Source: Agriotes lineatus
Lineage: Eukaryota > Arthropoda > Insecta > Coleoptera > Elateridae
Reading direction: 5' to 3'
DNA: 64,000 nt
Assembly (NCBI GenBank): GCA_940337035.1
Contig: CALNHX010002282.1
Location: 121,315 to 185,314 of the forward strand
How positions within the stretch are numbered: the stretch's first letter is position 1; every line of letters starts with the position of its first letter. The notes under the pieces were generated by a model. That model saw only the letters and a program-made list of their open reading frames with translations, did no database searches and was not told the DNA's origin. The position numbers were made by a program, and so were the translations under genes. Positions 50,979 through 63,469 of the stretch are shown piece after piece.

Positions 50979-53427
50979 GTGCAAAAAAAATTAAAATCTA
51001 AGATCGTTTCTACTATCGAAATGATACCGGAAAAGTCTCAGGTCGTCCGTCAGAGCGTTTACATGCTCTGGCATGCCATTTTCTCTAATTCTAAACCATA
51101 AGGTGCCATTCCGATGCATTTAAAGATAGTTTATAGTTGTTTCTGTACAGTCTTTGGCATTCTGAAATTACTGTGTATTAATTATAATATGTTACATACT
51201 GCTAGTAGCATTCTGAGGCTATTAAGCAGTCGCCCTCAGACACCGAAATAGTGCTAAAAAATAAAAAATCTAAGATCGTTTCTACTATCGAAATAATACC
51301 GGAAAAGTCTCAGGTCGTCCGTCAGAGCGTTTACAGGCTCTAGCATGCCATTTTCTCTAATTCTAAACTATTAGGTGCCATTCCAATGCATTTAAAGATA
51401 GTTTATAGTTGTTTCTGTACAGTCTTTGGCATTCTGAAATTACTTTGTGTTAATTATAATATGTTACATACTGCTAGTAGCATTCTGAGGCTATTAAGCA
51501 GTCGCCCTCAGACACCGAAATAGTGCAAAAAAATAAAAAATCTAAGATCGTTTCTACTATCGAAATGATACCGGAAAAGTCTCAGGTCGTCCGTCAGAGC
51601 GTTTACAGGCTCTAGCATGCCATTTTCTCTAATTCTAAACCATTAGGTGCCATTCCGATGCTTTTAAAGATAGTTTATAGTTGTTTCTGTACAGTCTTTG
51701 GCATTTTGAAATTACTGTGTATTAATTATAATATGTTACATACTGCTAGTAGCATTCTGAGGCTATTAAGCAGTCGCCCTCAGACACCGAAATAGTGCTA
51801 AAAAATTAAAAAATCTAAGATCGTTTCTACTATCGAAATGATACCGGAAAAGTCTCAGGTCGTCCGTCAGAGCGTTTACAGGCTCTAGCATGCCATTTTC
51901 TCTAATTCTAAACTATTAGGTGCCATTCCGATGCATTTAAAGATAGTTTATAGTTGTTTCTGTACAGTCTTTGGCATTCTGAAATTACCTTGTGTTAATT
52001 ATAATATGTTACATACTGCTAGTAGCATTCTGAGGCTATTAAGCAGTCGCCCTCAGACACCGAAATAGTGCTAAAAAATAAAAAATCTAAGATCGTTTCT
52101 ACTATCGAAATGATACCGGAAAAGTCTCAGGTCGTCCGTCAGAGCGTTTACAGGCTCTAGCATGCCATTTTCTCTAATTCTAAACCATTAGGTGCCATTC
52201 CGATGCATTTGAAGATAGTTTATAGTTGTTTCTGTACAGTCTTTGGCATTCTGAAATTACTTTGTGTTAATTATAATATGTTACATACTGCTAGTAGCAT
52301 TCTGAGGCTATTAAGCAGTCGCCCTCAGACACCGAAATAGTGCTAAAAAATAAAAAATCTAAGATCGTTTCTACTATCGAAATGATACCGGAAAAGTCTC
52401 AGGTCGTCCGTCAGATTGTTTACAGGCTCTAGTATGCCATTTTCTCTAATTCTAAACCATTAGGTGCCATTCCGATGAATTTGAAGATAGTTTATAGGTG
52501 TTTCTGTACAGTCTTTGGCATTCTGAAATTACTCTGTATTAATTATAATATGTTACATACTGCTAGTAGCATTCTGAGGCTATTAAGCAGTCGCCCTCAG
52601 ACACCGAAATAGTGCTAAAAAATAAAAAATCTAAGATCGTTTCTACTATCGAAATGATACCGGAAAAGTCTCAGGTCGTCCGTCAAAGCGTTTACATGCT
52701 CTAGCATGCCATTTTCTCTAATTCTAAACCATTAGGTGCCATTCCGATGCATTTAAAGATAGTTTATAGTTGTTTCTGTACAGTCTTTGGCATTCTGATA
52801 TTACTGTGTATTAATTATAATATGTTACATACTGCTAGTAGCATTCTGAGGCTATTAAGCAGTCGCCCTCAGACACCGAAATAGTGCTAAAAAATAAAAA
52901 ATCTAAGATCGTTTCTACTATCGAAATGATACCGGAAAAGTCTCAGGTCGTCCGTCAGATCGTTTACAGGCTGCAGTATGCCATTTTCTCTAATTCTAAA
53001 CCATTTGGTGCCATTCCGATGCATTTGAAGATAGTTTATAGTTGTTTCTGTACAGTCTTTGGCATTCTGAAATTACTGTGTATTAATTATAATATGTTAC
53101 ATACTGCTAGTAGCATTCTGAGGCTATTAAGCAGTCGCCCTCAGACACCGAAATAGTGCTAAAAAATAAAAAATCTAAGATCGTTTCTACTATCGAAATG
53201 ATACCGGAGAAGTCTCAGGTCGTCCGTCAGATCGTTTACAGGCTGCAGTATGCCATTTTCTCTAATTCTAAACCATTTGGTGCCATTCCGATGCATTTGA
53301 AGATAGTTTATAGTTGTTTCTGTACAGTCTTTGGCATTCTGATATTACTGTGTATTAATTATAATATGTTACATACTGCTAGTAGCATTCTGAGGCTATT
53401 AAGCAGTCGCCCTCAGACACCGAAATA
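50979..53427 (+). repeat. Higher-order unit 2 of 3 (9 monomers, 2449 bp)
   Basis: The order is A, B, C, D, E, F, G, H, H. E (52068) and F (52340) are both present and separate. H is doubled (52884 and 53156), the second copy having GGAGAAGTC and G's CTGATATT. This unit shows the fullest form. D has a 273-bp length, which fixes the 1-bp offset between units. Confidence 0.88.
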
Positions 53428-55332
53428 GTGCAAAAAAAATTAAAATCTAAGATCGTTTCTACTATCGAAATGATACCGGAAAAGTCTCAGGTCGTCCGTC
53501 AGAGCGTTTACATGCTCTGGCATGCCATTTTCTCTAATTCTAAACCATAAGGTGCCATTCCGATGCATTTAAAGATAGTTTATAGTTGTTTCTGTACAGT
53601 CTTTGGCATTCTGAAATTACTGTGTATTAATTATAATATGTTACATACTGCTAGTAGCATTCTGAGGCTATTAAGCAGTCGCCCTCAGACACCGAAATAG
53701 TGCTAAAAAATAAAAAATCTAAGATCGTTTCTACTATCGAAATAATACCGGAAAAGTCTCAGGTCGTCCGTCAGAGCGTTTACAGGCTCTAGCATGCCAT
53801 TTTCTCTAATTCTAAACTATTAGGTGCCATTCCAATGCATTTAAAGATAGTTTATAGTTGTTTCTGTACAGTCTTTGGCATTCTGAAATTACTTTGTGTT
53901 AATTATAAAATGTTACATACTGCTAGTAGCATTCTGAGGCTATTAAGCAGTCGCCCTCAGACACCGAAATAGTGCAAAAAAATAAAAAATCTAAGATCGT
54001 TTCTACTATCGAAATGATACCGGAAAAGTCTCAGGTCGTCCGTCAGAGCGTTTACAGGCTCTAGCATGCCATTTTCTCTAATTCTAAACCATTAGGTGCC
54101 ATTCCGATGCTTTTAAAGATAGTTTATAGTTGTTTCTGTACAGTCTTTGGCATTTTGAAATTACTGTGTATTAATTATAATATGTTACATACTGCTAGTA
54201 GCATTCTGAGGCTATTAAGCAGTCGCCCTCAGACACCGAAATAGTGCTAAAAAATTAAAAAATCTAAGATCGTTTCTACTATCGAAATGATACCGGAAAA
54301 GTCTCAGGTCGTCCGTCAGAGCGTTTACAGGCTCTAGCATGCCATTTTCTCTAATTCTAAACTATTAGGTGCCATTCCGATGCATTTAAAGATAGTTTAT
54401 AGTTGTTTCTGTACAGTCTTTGGCATTCTGAAATTACCTTGTGTTAATTATAATATGTTACATACTGCTAGTAGCATTCTGAGGCTATTAAGCAGTCGCC
54501 CTCAGACACCGAAACAGTGCTAAAAAATAAAAAATCTAAGATCGTTTCTACTATCGAAATGATACCGGAAAAGTCTCAGGTCGTCCGTCAGAGCGTTTAC
54601 AGGCTCTAGCATGCCATTTTCTCTAATTCTAAACCATTAGGTGCCATTCCGATGCATTTGAAGATAGTTTATAGTTGTTTCTGTACAGTCTTTGGCATTC
54701 TGAAATTACTTTGTGTTAATTATAATATGTTACATACTGCTAGTAGCATTCTGAGGCTATTAAGCAGTCGCCCTCAGACACCGAAATAGTGCTAAAAAAT
54801 AAAAAATCTAAGATCGTTTCTACTATCGAAATGATACCGGAAAAGTCTCAGGTCGTCCGTCAGATTGTTTACAGGCTCTAGTATGCCATTTTCTCTAATT
54901 CTAAACCATTAGGTGCCATTCCGATGAATTTGAAGATAGTTTATAGGTGTTTCTGTACAGTCTTTGGCATTCTGAAATTACTCTGTATTAATTATAATAT
55001 GTTACATACTGCTAGTAGCATTCTGAGGCTATTAAGCAGTCGCCCTCAGACACCGAAATAGTGCTAAAAAATAAAAAATCTAAGATCGTTTCTACTATCG
55101 AAATGATACCGGAAAAGTCTCAGGTCGTCCGTCAGATCGTTTACAGGCTGCAGTATGCCATTTTCTCTAATTCTAAACCATTTGGTGCCATTCCGATGCA
55201 TTTGAAGATAGTTTATAGTTGTTTCTGTACAGTCTTTGGCATTCTGAAATTACTGTGTATTAATTATAATATGTTACATACTGCTAGTAGCATTCTGAGG
55301 CTATTAAGCAGTCGCCCTCAGACACCGAAATA
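53428..55332 (+). repeat. Higher-order unit 3 of 3 (7 monomers, 1905 bp)
   Basis: The order is A, B, C, D, E, F, H; G is absent. Private changes are TTATAAAATG near 53907 and GAAACAGTG near 54511. Units 1 and 3 have equal lengths by different routes, E/F fusion in one and loss of G in the other, so they are independent one-monomer events on the same ancestral block. Confidence 0.88.
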
Positions 55333-57780
55333 GTGCTAAAAAATAAAAAATCTAAGATCGTTTCTACTATCGAAATGATACCGGAAAAGTCTCATTTCGT
55401 CTGTCGGAGCGTTTACAGGCTCTAGCATGCAATTTTCTCTAATTCTAAACCATTAGGTGCCATTCCGATGCTTTTAAAGATAGTTTATAGTTGTTTCTGT
55501 ACGGTCTTTGGCATTTTGAAATTACTGTGTATTAATTATAATATGTTACATACTGCTAGTAGCATTCTGAGGCTATTAAGCAGTCGCCCTCAGACACCGA
55601 AATAGTGCTAAAAAATAAAAAATCTAAGATCGTTTCTACTATCGAAATGATACCGGAAAATTCTCAGGTCGTCCGTCAGATTGTTTACAGGCTCTAGTAT
55701 GCCATTTTCTCTAATTCTAAACCATTAGGTGCCATTCCGATGCATTTGAAGATAGTTTATAGTTGTTTCTGTACAGTCTTTGGCATTCTGAAATTACTCT
55801 GTATTAATTATAATATGTTACATACTGCTAGTAGCATTCTGAGGCTATTAAGCAGTCGCCCTCAGACACCGAAATAGTGCTAAAAAATAAAAAATCTAAG
55901 ATCGTTTCTACTATCGAAATGATACCGGAAAAGTCTCAGGTCGTCCGTCAGAGCGTTTACATGCTCTAGCATGCCATTTTCTCTAATTCTAAACCATTAG
56001 GTGCCATTCCGATGCATTTAAAGATAGTTTATAGTTGTTTCTGTACATTCTTTGGCATTCTGAAATTACTGTGTATTAATTATAATATGTTACATACTGC
56101 TAGTAGCATTCTGAGGCTATTAAGCAGTCGCCCTCAGACACCGAAATAGTGATAAAAAATAAAAAATCTAAGATCGTTTCTACTATCGAAATGATACCGG
56201 AAAAGTCTCAGGTCGTCCGTCAGATCGTTTACAGGCTGTAGTATGCCATTTTCTCTAATTCTAAACCATTTGGTGCCATTCCGATGCATTTAAAGATAGT
56301 TTATAGTTGTTTCTGTACAGTCTTTGGCATTCTGAAATTACTGTGTATTAATTATAATATGTTACATACTGCTAGTAGCATTCTGAGGCTATTAAGCAGT
56401 CGCCCTCAGACACCGAAATAGTGCTAAAAAATAAAAAATCTAAGATCGTTTCTACTATCGAAATGATACCGGAAAAGTCTCATTTCGTCTGTCAGAGCGT
56501 TTACAGGCTCTAGCATGCAATTTTCTCTAATTCTAAACCATTAGGTGCCATTCCGATGCTTTTAAAGATAGTTTATAGTTGTTTCTGTACGGTCTTTGGC
56601 ATTTTGAAATTACTGTGTATTAATTATAATATGTTACATACTGCTAGTAGCATTCTGAGGCTATTAAGCAGTCGCCCTCAGACACCGAAATAGTGCTAAA
56701 AAATAAAAAAATCTAAGATCGTTTCTACTATCGAAATGATACCGGAAAAGTCTCAGGTCGTCCGTCAGAGCGTTTACAGGCTCTAGCATGCCATTTTCTC
56801 TAATTCTAAACTATTAGGTGCCATTCCGATGCATTTAAAGATAGTTTATAGTTGTTTCTGTACAGTCTTTGGCATTCTGAAATTACTTTGTGTTAATTAT
56901 AATATGTTACATACTGCTAGTAGCATTCTGAGGCTATTAAGCAGTCGCCCTCAGACACCGAAATAGTGCTAAAAATAAAAAATCTAAGATCGTTTCTACT
57001 ATCGAAATGATACCGGAAAAGTCTCAGGTCGTCCGTCAGAGCGTTTACAGGCTCTAGCATGCCATTTTCTCTAATTCTAAACCATTAGGTGCCATTCCGA
57101 TGCATTTGAAGATAGTTTATAGTTGTTTCTGTACAGTCTTTGGCATTCTGAAATTACTTTGTGTTAATTATAATATGTTACATACTGCTAGTAGCATTCT
57201 GAGGCTATTAAGCAGTCGCCCTCAGACACCGAAATAGTGCTAAAAAATAAAAAATCTAAGATCGTTTCTACTATCGAAATGATACCGGAAAAGTCTCAGG
57301 TCGTCCGGCAGATTGTTTACAGGCTCTAGTATGCCATTTTCTCTAATTCTAAACCATTAGGTGCCATTCCGATGCATTTGAAGATAGTTTATAGTTGTTT
57401 CTGTACAGTCTTTGGCATTCTGAAATTACTGTGTATTAATTATAATATGTTACATACTGCTAGTAGCATTCTGAGGCTATTAAGCAGTCGCCCTCAGACA
57501 CCGAAATAGTGCTAAAAAATAAAAAATCTAAGATCGTTTCTACTATCGAAATGATACCGGAAAAGTCTCAGGTCGTCCGTCAGAGCGTTTACATGCTCTA
57601 GCATGCCATTTTCTCTAATTCTAAACCATTAGGTGCCATTCCCATGCATTTAAAGATAGTTTATAGTTGTTTCTGTACAGTCCTTGGCGTTCTGAAATTA
57701 CTGTGTATTAATTATAATATGTTACATACTGCTAGTAGCATTCTGAGGCTATTAAGCAGTCGCCCTCAGACACCGAAATA
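55333..57780 (+). repeat. Degenerate F-G-H type units with a distinctive added monomer
   Basis: Units at 55333 and 56421 share CTCATTTCGTCTGTC, CATGCAATTTTC, GCTTTTAAAG, TGTACGGTC and CATTTTGAAATT, a combination of two other subfamilies; they lie 1088 bp (four monomers) apart. After the first come F-, G- and H-like units; after the second come D-, E-, F-, G- and H-like units. They resemble the 49-55 kb unit but with plainer sequences, so they are relatives and not direct copies. Confidence 0.7.
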
Positions 57781-60500
57781 GTGCTAAAAAATAAAAAATC
57801 TAAGATCGTTTCTACTATCGAAATGATACCGGAAAAGTCTCAGGTCGTCCGTCAGATCGTTTACAGGCTGTAGTATGCCATTTTCTCTAATTCTAAACCA
57901 TTTGGTGCCATTCCGATGCATTTGAAGATAGTTTATAGTTGTTTCTGTACAGTCTTTGGCATTCTGAAATTACTGTGTATTAATTATAATATGTTACATA
58001 CTGCTAGTAGCATTCTGAGGCTATTAAGCAGTCGCCCTCAGACACCGAAATAGTGCTAAAAAATAAAAAATCTAAGATCGTTTCTACTATCGAAATGATA
58101 CCGGAAAAGTCTCAGGTCGTCCGTCAGAGCGTTTACAGGCTCTAGTATGCCATTTTCTCTAATTTTAAACCATTAGGTGCCATTCCGATGCATTTAAAGA
58201 TAGTTTATAGTTGTTTCTGTACAGTCTTTGGCATTCTGAAATTACTGTGTATTAATTATAATATGTTACATACTGCTAGTAGCATTCTGAGGCTATTAAG
58301 CAGTCGCCCTCAGACACCGAAATAGTGCTAAAAAATAAAAAATCTAAGATCGTTTCTACTATCGAAATGATACCGGAAAAGTCTCAGGTCGTCCGTCAGA
58401 GCGTTTACAGGCTCTAGCATGCCATTTTCTCTAATTCTAAACCATTAGGTGCCATTCCGATGCATTTAAAGATAGTTTATAGTTGTTTCTGTACAGTCTT
58501 TGGCATTCTGAAATTACTTTGTGTTAATTATAATATGTTACATACTGCTAGTAGCATTCTGAGGCTATTAAGCAGTCGCCCTCAGACACCGAAATAGTGC
58601 TAAAAAATTAAAAATCTAAGATCGTTTCTACTATCGAAATGATACCGGAAAAGTCTCAGGTCGTCCGTCAGAGCGTTTACAGGCTCTAGCATGCCATTTT
58701 CTCTAATTCTAAACTATTAGGTGCCATTCCCATTCATTTAAAGATAGTTTATAGTTGTTTCTTTACAGTCTTTGGCATTCTGAAATTACTTTGTGTTAAT
58801 TATAATATGTTACATACTGCTAGTAGCATTCTGAGGCTATTAAGCAGTCGCCCTCAGACACCGAAATAGTGCAAAAAAATAAAAAATCTAAGATCGTTTC
58901 TACTATCGAAATGATACCGGAAAAGTCTCAGGTCGTCCGTCAGAGAGTTTACATGCTCTAGCATGCCATTTTCTCTAATTCTAAACCATTAGGTGCCATT
59001 CCGATGCTTTTAAAGATAGTTTATAGTTGTTTCTGTACAGTCTTTGGCATTTTGAAATTACTGTGTATTAATTATAATATGTTACATACTGCTAGTAGCA
59101 TTCTGAGGCTATTAAGCAGTCGCCCTCAGACACCGAAATAGTGCTAAAAAATAAAAAATCTAAGATCGTTTCTACTATCGAAATGATACCGGAAAAGTCT
59201 CAGGTCGTCCGTCAGAGCGTTTACAGGCTCTAGCATGCCATTTTCTCTAATTCTAAACTATTAGGTGCCATTCCGATGCATTTAAAGATAGTTTATAGTT
59301 GTTTCTGTACAGTCTTTGGCATTCTGAAATTACTTTGTGTTAATTATAATATGTTACATACTGCTAGTAGCATTCTGAGGCTATTAAGCAGTCGCCCTCA
59401 GACACCGAAATAGTGCTAAAAAATAAAGAATCTAAGATCGTTTCTACTATCGAAATGATACCGGAAAAGTCTCAGGTCGTCCGTCAGAGCGTTTACAGGC
59501 TCTAGTATGCCATTTTCTGTAATTCTAAACCATTAGGTGCCATTCCGATGCATTTAAAGATAGTTTATAGTTGTTTCTGTACAGTCTTTGGCATTTTGAA
59601 ATTACTGTGTATTAATTATAATATGTTACATACTGCTAGTAGCATTCTGAGGCTATTAAGCAGTCGCCCTCAGACACCGAAATAGTGCTAAAAAATAAAA
59701 AATCTAAGATCGTTTCTACTATCGAAATGATACCGGAAAAGTCTCAGGTCGTCCGTCAGAGCGTTTACAGGCTCTAGCATGCCATTTTCTCTAATTCTAA
59801 ACTATTAGGTGCCATTCCGATGCATTTAAAGATAGTCTATAGTTGTTTCTGTACAGTCTTTGGCATTCTGAAATTACTGTGTATTAATTATAATATGGTA
59901 CATACTGCTAGTAGCATTCTGAGGCTATTAAGCAGTCGCCTCAGACACCGAAATAGTGCTAAAAAATAAAAAATCTATATCGTTTTCTACAATCGAAATG
60001 ATACCGGAAAAGTCTCAGGTCGTCCGTCAGAGCGTTTACAGGCTCTTGCATGCCATTTTCTCTAATTCTAAACCATTAGGTGCCATTCCAATGCATTTAA
60101 AGATAGTTTATAGTTGTTTCTGTACAGTCTTTGGCATTCTGAAATTACTGTGTATTAATTATAATATGTTACATACTGCTAGTAGCATTCTGAGGCTATT
60201 AAGCAGTCGCCCTCAGACACCGAAATAGTGCTAAAAAATAAAAAATTTAAGATCGTTTCTACTATCGAAATGATACCGGAAAATTCTCAGGTCGTCCGTC
60301 AGATAGTTTACAGGCTCTAGTATGCCATTTTCTCTAATTCTAAAACCATTAGGTGCCATTCCGATGCATTTAAAGATAGTTTATAGTTGTTTCTGTACAG
60401 TCTTTGGCATTCTGAAATTACTGTGTATTAATTATAATATGTTACATACTGCTAGTAGCATTCTGAGGCTATTAAGCAGTCGCCCTCAGACACCGAAATA
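57781..60500 (+). repeat. Ten-monomer higher-order unit, copy 1 (2720 bp)
   Basis: Marker order: CAGATCG unit; ATTTTAAACC unit; CTTTGTGTT unit; ATTAAAAATC with CTTTACAG (58597); GTGCAAAA with GCTTTTAAAG (58869); CTTTGTGTT unit; AAAGAATC with CATTTTGAAATT (59413); TAGTCTATAG with ATGGTACAT (59685); a CTTGCATGCC and CCAATGC unit with ACAATCG (59956); and a CTAGTATGCC unit. The order is repeated from 60501. Confidence 0.82.
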
Positions 60501-63469
60501 GTGCTAAAAAATAAAAAATCTAAGATCGTTTCTACTATCGAAATGATACCGGAAAAGTCTCAGGTCGTCCGTCAGATCGTTTACAGGCTGTAGTATGCCA
60601 TTTTCTCTAATTCTAAACCATTTGGTGCCATTCCGATGCATTTGAAGATAGTTTATAGTTGTTTCTGTACAGTCTTTGGCATTCTGAAATTACTGTGTAT
60701 TAATTATAATATGTTACATACTGCTAGTAGCATTCTGAGGCTATTAAGCAGTCGCCCTCAGACACCGAAATAATGCTAAAAAATAAAAAATCTAAGATCG
60801 TTTTCTACTATCGAAATGATACCGGAAAAGTCTCAGGTCGTCCGTCAGAGCGTTTACAGGCTCTAGTATGCCATTTTCTCTAATTTTAAACCATTAGGTG
60901 CCATTCCGATGCATTTAAAGATAGTTTATAGTTGTTTCTGTACAGTCTTTGGCATTCTGAAATTACTGTGTATTAATTATAATATGTTACATACTGCTAG
61001 TAGCATTCTGAGGCTATTAAGCAGTCGCCCTCAGACACCGAAATAGTGCTAAAAAATAAAAATCTTCCGGAAAAGTCTCAGGTCGTCCGTCAGAGCGTTT
61101 ACAGGCTCTAGCATGCCATTTTCTCTAATTCTAAACCATTAGGTGCCATTCCGATGCATTTAAAGATAGTTTATAGTTGTTTCTGTACAGTCTTTGGCAT
61201 TCTGAAATTACTTTGTGTTAATTATAATATGTTACATACTGCTAGTAGCATTCTGAGGCTATTAAGCAGTCGCCCTCAGACACCGAAATAGTGCTAAAAA
61301 ATTAAAAATCTAAGATCGTTTCTACTATCGAAATGATACCGGAAAAGTCTCAGGTCGTCCGTCAGAGCGTTAACATGCTCTAGCATGCCATTTTCTCTAA
61401 TTCTAAACCATTAGGTGCCATTCCGATGCATTTAAAGATAGTTTATAGTTGTTTCTGTACAGTCTTTGGCATTCTGAAATTGCTTTGTGTTAATTATAAT
61501 ACGTTACATACTGCTAGTAGCATTCTGAGGCTATTAAGCAGTCGCCCTCAGACACCGAAATAGTGCTAAAAAATAAAAAATCTAAGATCGTTTCTACTAT
61601 CGAAATGATACCGGAAAAGTCTCAGGTCGTCCGTCAGAGCGTTTACAGGCTCTAGCATGCCATTTTCTCTAATTCTAAACTATTAGGTGCCATTCCAATT
61701 CATTTAAAGATAGTTTATAGTTGTTTCTTTACAGTCTTTGGCATTCTGAAATTACTTTGTGTTAATTATAATATGTTACATACTGCTAGTAGCATTCTGA
61801 GGGCTATTAAGCAGTCGCCCTCAGACACCGAAATAGTGCAAAAAAAATAAAAAATCTAAGATCGTTTCTACTATCGAAATGATACCGGAAAAGTCTCAGG
61901 TCGTCCGTCAGAGCGTTTACAGCTCTAGCATGCCATTTTCTCTAATTCTAAACCATTAGGTGCCATTCCGATGCTTTTAAAGATAGTTTATAGTTGTTTC
62001 TGTACAGTCTTTGGCATTTTGAAATTACTGTGTATTAATTATAATATGTTACATACTGCTAGTAGCATTCTGAGGCTATTAAGCAGTCGCCCTCAGACAC
62101 CGAAATAGTGCTAAAAAATAAAAATCTAAGATCGTTTCTACTATCGAAATGATACCGGAAAAGTCTCAGGTCGTCCGTCAGAGCGTTTACAGGCTCTAGC
62201 ATGCCATTTTCTCTAATTCAAAACTATTAGGTGCCATTCCGATGCATTTAAAGATAGTTTATAGTTGTTTCTGTACAGTCTTTGGCATTCTGAAATTACT
62301 TTGTGTTAATTATAATATGTTACATACTGCTAGTAGCATTCTGAGGCTATTAAGCAGTCGCCCTCAGACACCGAAATAGTGCTAAAAAATAAAGAATCTA
62401 AGATCGTTTCTACTATCGAAATGATACCGGAAAAGTCTCAGGTCGTCCGTCAGAGCGTTTACAGGCTCTAGTATGCCATTTTCTCTAATTCTAAACCATT
62501 AGGTGCCATTCCGATGCATTTAAAGATAGTTTATAGTTGTTTCTGTACAGTCTTTGGCATTTTGAAATTACTGTGTATTAATTATAATATGTTACATACT
62601 GCTAGTAGCATTCTGAGGCTATTAAGCAGTCGCCCTCAGACACCGAAATAGTGCTAAAAAATAAAAAATCTAAGATCGTTTCTACTATCGAAATGATACC
62701 GGAAAAGTCTCAGGTCGTCCGTCAGAGCGTTTACAGGCTCTAGCATGCCATTTTCTCTAATTCTAAACTATTAGGTGCCATTCCGATGCATTTAAAGATA
62801 GTCTATAGTTGTTTCTGTACAGTCTTTGGGATTCTGAAATTACTGTGTATTAATTATAATATGGTACATACTGCTAGTAGCATTCTGAGGCTATTAAGCA
62901 GTCGCCCTCAGACACCGAAATAGTGCTAAAAAATAAAAAATCTAATATCGTTTCTACAATCGAAATGATACCGGAAAAGTCTCAGGTCGTCCCGTCAGAG
63001 CGTTTTACAGGCTCTTGCATGCCATTTTCTCTAATTCTAAACCATTAGGTGCCATTCCAATGCATTTAAAGATAGTTTATAGTTGTTTCTGTACAGTCTT
63101 TGGCATTCTGAAATTACTGTGTATTAATTATAATATGTTACATACTGCTAGTAGCATTCTGAGGCTATTAAGCAGTCGCCCTCAGACACCGAAATAGTGC
63201 TAAAAAATAAAAAATCTAAGATCGTTTCTACTATCGAAATGATACCGGAAAAGTCTCAGGTCGTCCGTCAGAGCGTTTACAGGCTCTAGTATGCCATTTT
63301 CTCTAATTCTAAACCATTAAGTGCCATTCCGATGCATTTAAAGATAGTTTATAGTTGTTTCTGTACAGTCTTTGGCATTTTGAAATTACTGTGTATAAAT
63401 TATAATATGTTACATACTGCTAGTAGCATTCTGAGGCTATTAAGCAGTCGCCCCTCAGACACCGAAATA
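60501..63469 (+). repeat. Ten-monomer higher-order unit, copy 2 (11 monomers)
   Basis: It has the same marker order as 57781-60500 with one extra monomer. The single unit 58597 corresponds to two units here: 61291 (ATTAAAAATC, GTTAACATG, TGCTTTGTGTT) and 61563 (ATTCATTT, CTTTACAG). Later equivalents are 2966-2967 bp apart. Many one-base insertions are superimposed, so identity is best judged from the substitution markers. Confidence 0.8.
61046..61290 (+). repeat. Monomer lacking the dyad (27-bp deletion)
   Basis: The linker AAAAATCTT runs straight into CCGGAAAAGTC near 61066, so monomer positions of about 21-48 are missing. The imperfect dyad is removed almost exactly. The unit is 245 bp; no other unit in the window shows this loss. 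Confidence 0.85.
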
